The notes beneath the pieces were generated by a model. That model was not told the origin of the DNA. It saw only the letters and a list, made by a program, of their open reading frames with translations, and did no database searches. Shown in pieces: positions 12,257-14,309 of a DNA stretch of 14,309 bases (positions are counted from its first letter, which is position 1; every line of letters begins with the position of its first letter). The stretch covers positions 1 through 14,309 of the forward strand of contig JAENJB010000032.1 of assembly GCA_016844565.1 (NCBI GenBank), read 5' to 3'. The stretch comes from Dehalococcoidia bacterium. Its GTDB lineage: Bacteria > Chloroflexota > Dehalococcoidia > JAENJB01. Both the position numbers and the translations under genes were made by a program.

Positions 12257-14259
12257 CTCTGCTGCCTGCCGGCGGCGATTCCCTCCCCAACCCCATCACC
12301 GCTGTAGACTATCTCCTCCGCGAAGTTGAAGGCCTCCATAGTGATGGCCCCGGTGGGACAGCGCCTCGCGCAGAGGCCGCAGCGAACGCACCTGGCCTCA
12401 TCCTTAATCATAGCCGACCCCTTTTCCCGAAGACGCCGATGTGCCTCCGGCTCATCCTGATGCTCCAGGGATATGCCGTATCTCTCCTTGACCAGGGTTT
12501 CCAGACGGACATCGCCCTGAATGCGGTCAAGGCTCACCAGTTTGTAACAGCTCATCGGACAAACATCCACGCATCCCCCGCACAGGATACAGAGGTCACC
12601 GTTGAAAATGGTCTGGATATGGCAGCGCAGACAGCGGTCCGCTTGCTCCACGGCCCTTTCCGCGGGGTACGCCAGCTCCACCTCGCTGACGCCGATGCGC
12701 CTCTCCACCGGCAGGGTCGGCGGCGGACGGCGAGGTACTTCGAGGCGGGCTGTAGGAGGCAACTTATCCAGCGGGACCACTGTCATCCAGCCCCGCCTCA
12801 CCACCTCCGATTTCCCCCCCTGAATATAGGCATCTATGGAACGGACAGCAGCGTGCCCATCCCGGGCCGCCTCAATAATAAACCGTGGGCCGAAAGCGAC
12901 ATCACCACCCGCAAAAACACCTGGCGCCGTTGTCGCCAGGGTATCGGACTCCACCTGGATGGTCCCCCTCCGCGTCACGGCGATTCCATCTTCTTCTCTT
13001 ATGAAGGATAGGTCGCTGGTCTGGCCGATAGCCAGCACCACCGAATCAGCTTCCATAGACTCTTCGCTACCGGGTATCATGACCGGGTTGAACCTGCCCT
13101 GGCTATCGAAGACGGACTGCGCCTTCTGGGTGTCGAGATACTCCACCTTGCCTCTTTCCCCCCTTAGGCGAACAGGTCCAAGGCGGGTGTGAAGCTGTAT
13201 GCCTTCCTCCATGGCATGCTTCACCTCATCCTCCCCCGCCGGCATCTCCTCCACGGACTCCAGACAGACCAGGTGGACGTCCCTGACGCCCAGCCGCAGG
13301 GCCTCCCGGGCTACCGCGACGGCGGTGTGCACTTCGCTCGCCTCTGCCCCGGGATAGGCCCCCTCATTCAAACGGGCGGCGGTTCGGGCCACGTCGACCG
13401 CCACGCCACCTCCACCCACCACAATCACTCTACTCCCCATCTCCACCCGGTAACCACGGTTGACATTGAAAAGAAAATCCAGGGCGCGGAAAACCCCATC
13501 CAGCTCCACTCCGGGAATGGAAAGCGCGCGGCTCTTGTGCGCCCCGATAGAGATGAAGACCGCTTCGTAGCCCCACGTCTTCAAGTCCTTCAGCCAGAAG
13601 TCCTTCCCCAGGGACATGTTCAAATGGACCTCAACTCCACGCTGAAGAGCCTGTTCTATTTCATACCTCAGCACGTTGCGCGGCAGCCTGTACTCCGGCA
13701 GGCCCCAACGGAGCATACCTCCGAGAGAGCCGGTGCTCTCGAAAAGAGTGACCTGGTAACCCAGAAAGGACAGGTCTTGAGCGGCAGCCAGCCCGGTGGG
13801 CCCGGCGCCGACAACAGCCACCTTGGCTTTGCGGCGCGTTCTCCCTGAGGCCGCCCTGGCCATGGTAATAGCGCTCTCGACCGTGGCCGAGTTGCCGGGG
13901 CTGAAATCGGAGAGCAACTCCACCCCCGCCAGCCGCCCCTGAATGCGGGTCACCGGGAGACGGGTCAGCATCTCCACGCCGTACTCTTCCGTCAGAAAGC
14001 GCTTCAAGGGGCGAATCGCCACCGGCTCATCTATCTTGCCCCGCCGGCAGGCCGCTTCGCAGGCGGCATTGCACACCCGGCCGCAAGTAGACGCGAAGGG
14101 GTTGGGCTGCCGGGCAATGATATAGCCTTTCTCAAAATCGCCGTCCGCGACGGCATTGACATAGCCCCGCGCATCGGTGTGTACGGGGCAGGCATACTGA
14201 CAGGGGATCACCCGCCGGTAGTATTCCAGGTCCGGTATTTCTACTCGATACTTGTCCAC
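12253..14259 (-). CDS. GltD-like FAD/NAD(P) oxidoreductase with N- and C-terminal Fe-S domains
   Basis: This 668-aa cytoplasmic protein has three parts. Residues 1-95 are a GltD/DPD-type Fe-S domain with Cys20, 24, 59, 63, 67 and 71. Residues 145-480 are a glutamate-synthase-small-subunit-like flavoprotein: FAD-binding GAGPTGLAAAQ (151-161), NAD(P)-binding VVGGGGVAVDVARTA (280-294) and the second FAD motif GVFAGGDVAFG (447-457). Residues 540-640 form a dicluster ferredoxin with CILCGGCVDVCP (557-568) and CVRCGLCARRCP (624-635). Such proteins pass electrons between NAD(P)H and ferredoxin or a protein partner. There is no glutamate synthase large subunit; the gene overlaps cytochrome b by 4 bp, so the partner is probably the quinone-reactive Rieske/cytochrome b complex. 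The start is a GTG at 14259 with a weak AGG upstream. No terminator or promoter is clear in the remaining 50 bp. Confidence 0.9.
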   Translation of the reverse strand: MDKYRVEIPDLEYYRRVIPCQYACPVHTDARGYVNAVADGDFEKGYIIARQPNPFASTCGRVCNAACEAACRRGKIDEPVAIRPLKRFLTEEYGVEMLTRLPVTRIQGRLAGVELLSDFSPGNSATVESAITMARAASGRTRRKAKVAVVGAGPTGLAAAQDLSFLGYQVTLFESTGSLGGMLRWGLPEYRLPRNVLRYEIEQALQRGVEVHLNMSLGKDFWLKDLKTWGYEAVFISIGAHKSRALSIPGVELDGVFRALDFLFNVNRGYRVEMGSRVIVVGGGGVAVDVARTAARLNEGAYPGAEASEVHTAVAVAREALRLGVRDVHLVCLESVEEMPAGEDEVKHAMEEGIQLHTRLGPVRLRGERGKVEYLDTQKAQSVFDSQGRFNPVMIPGSEESMEADSVVLAIGQTSDLSFIREEDGIAVTRRGTIQVESDTLATTAPGVFAGGDVAFGPRFIIEAARDGHAAVRSIDAYIQGGKSEVVRRGWMTVVPLDKLPPTARLEVPRRPPPTLPVERRIGVSEVELAYPAERAVEQADRCLRCHIQTIFNGDLCILCGGCVDVCPMSCYKLVSLDRIQGDVRLETLVKERYGISLEHQDEPEAHRRLREKGSAMIKDEARCVRCGLCARRCPTGAITMEAFNFAEEIVYSGDGVGEGIAAGRQQR

Positions 14260-14309
14260 TATACTGCCTGTCAGCTAACCCGAAAATTCATATCAGGATG
14301 TCCATATCC

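Overview
The window is GC-rich bacterial chromosome with tight gene packing and no rRNA, tRNA, transposase or CRISPR array that I can see. The gene content suggests an anaerobic or microaerobic, respiration-flexible bacterium: a multihaem c-type cytochrome, a Rieske/cytochrome b complex with features of a low-potential (menaquinol) quinone, and a large iron-sulfur flavoprotein. The orphan lipoprotein solute-binding protein, the PuuE-like deacetylase, and the C/T-rich pentaloop hairpins between genes are reminiscent of Chloroflexota (Dehalococcoidia-like) metagenome genomes. That assignment is inference from style only, with low to moderate confidence.

Layout. Plus strand, left: the 3' part of a multihaem cytochrome c (1-1353, cut by the window edge) ends at an 11-bp-stem terminator. 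A consensus-like promoter (TTGACA-16-TATAGT) follows and appears to drive a two-gene unit: a PuuE/polysaccharide-deacetylase-fold protein (1639-2550) and a lipoprotein solute-binding protein (2576-3700). Minus strand from 3723 onward: a MarC-family membrane protein, a 292-bp hairpin-rich spacer, DNA gyrase subunit A (gyrA), a TPR protein with an acidic tail, a CDF metal exporter and a CoA-binding Rossmann protein. The last four form a probable operon, transcribed from the CoA-binding gene toward gyrA, with a possible promoter at 9313-9341.

Minus strand, right (14259 down to about 9380): a five-gene respiratory operon. In transcription order it encodes a 668-aa GltD-like FAD/NAD(P) oxidoreductase with N- and C-terminal Fe-S domains, the cytochrome b N-terminal half (4-bp ATGA overlap with the gene before it), the cytochrome b C-terminal half, a Tat-exported Rieske protein, and a membrane-anchored dihaem cytochrome c. 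Together they look like a quinol:cytochrome c oxidoreductase coupled to a cytoplasmic NAD(P)H/ferredoxin-type dehydrogenase module. This is the most interesting system in the window. It has a split, b6f-type cytochrome b with no cysteine available to anchor haem ci, an APWY Qo motif in place of PEWY, and Phe in place of Tyr beside the Rieske cluster.

The dihaem cytochrome c gene is interrupted near its 3' end by a 28-bp imperfect tandem duplication. It shifts the frame and replaces the last helix. Removing one copy restores a natural C-terminus ending at 9380.
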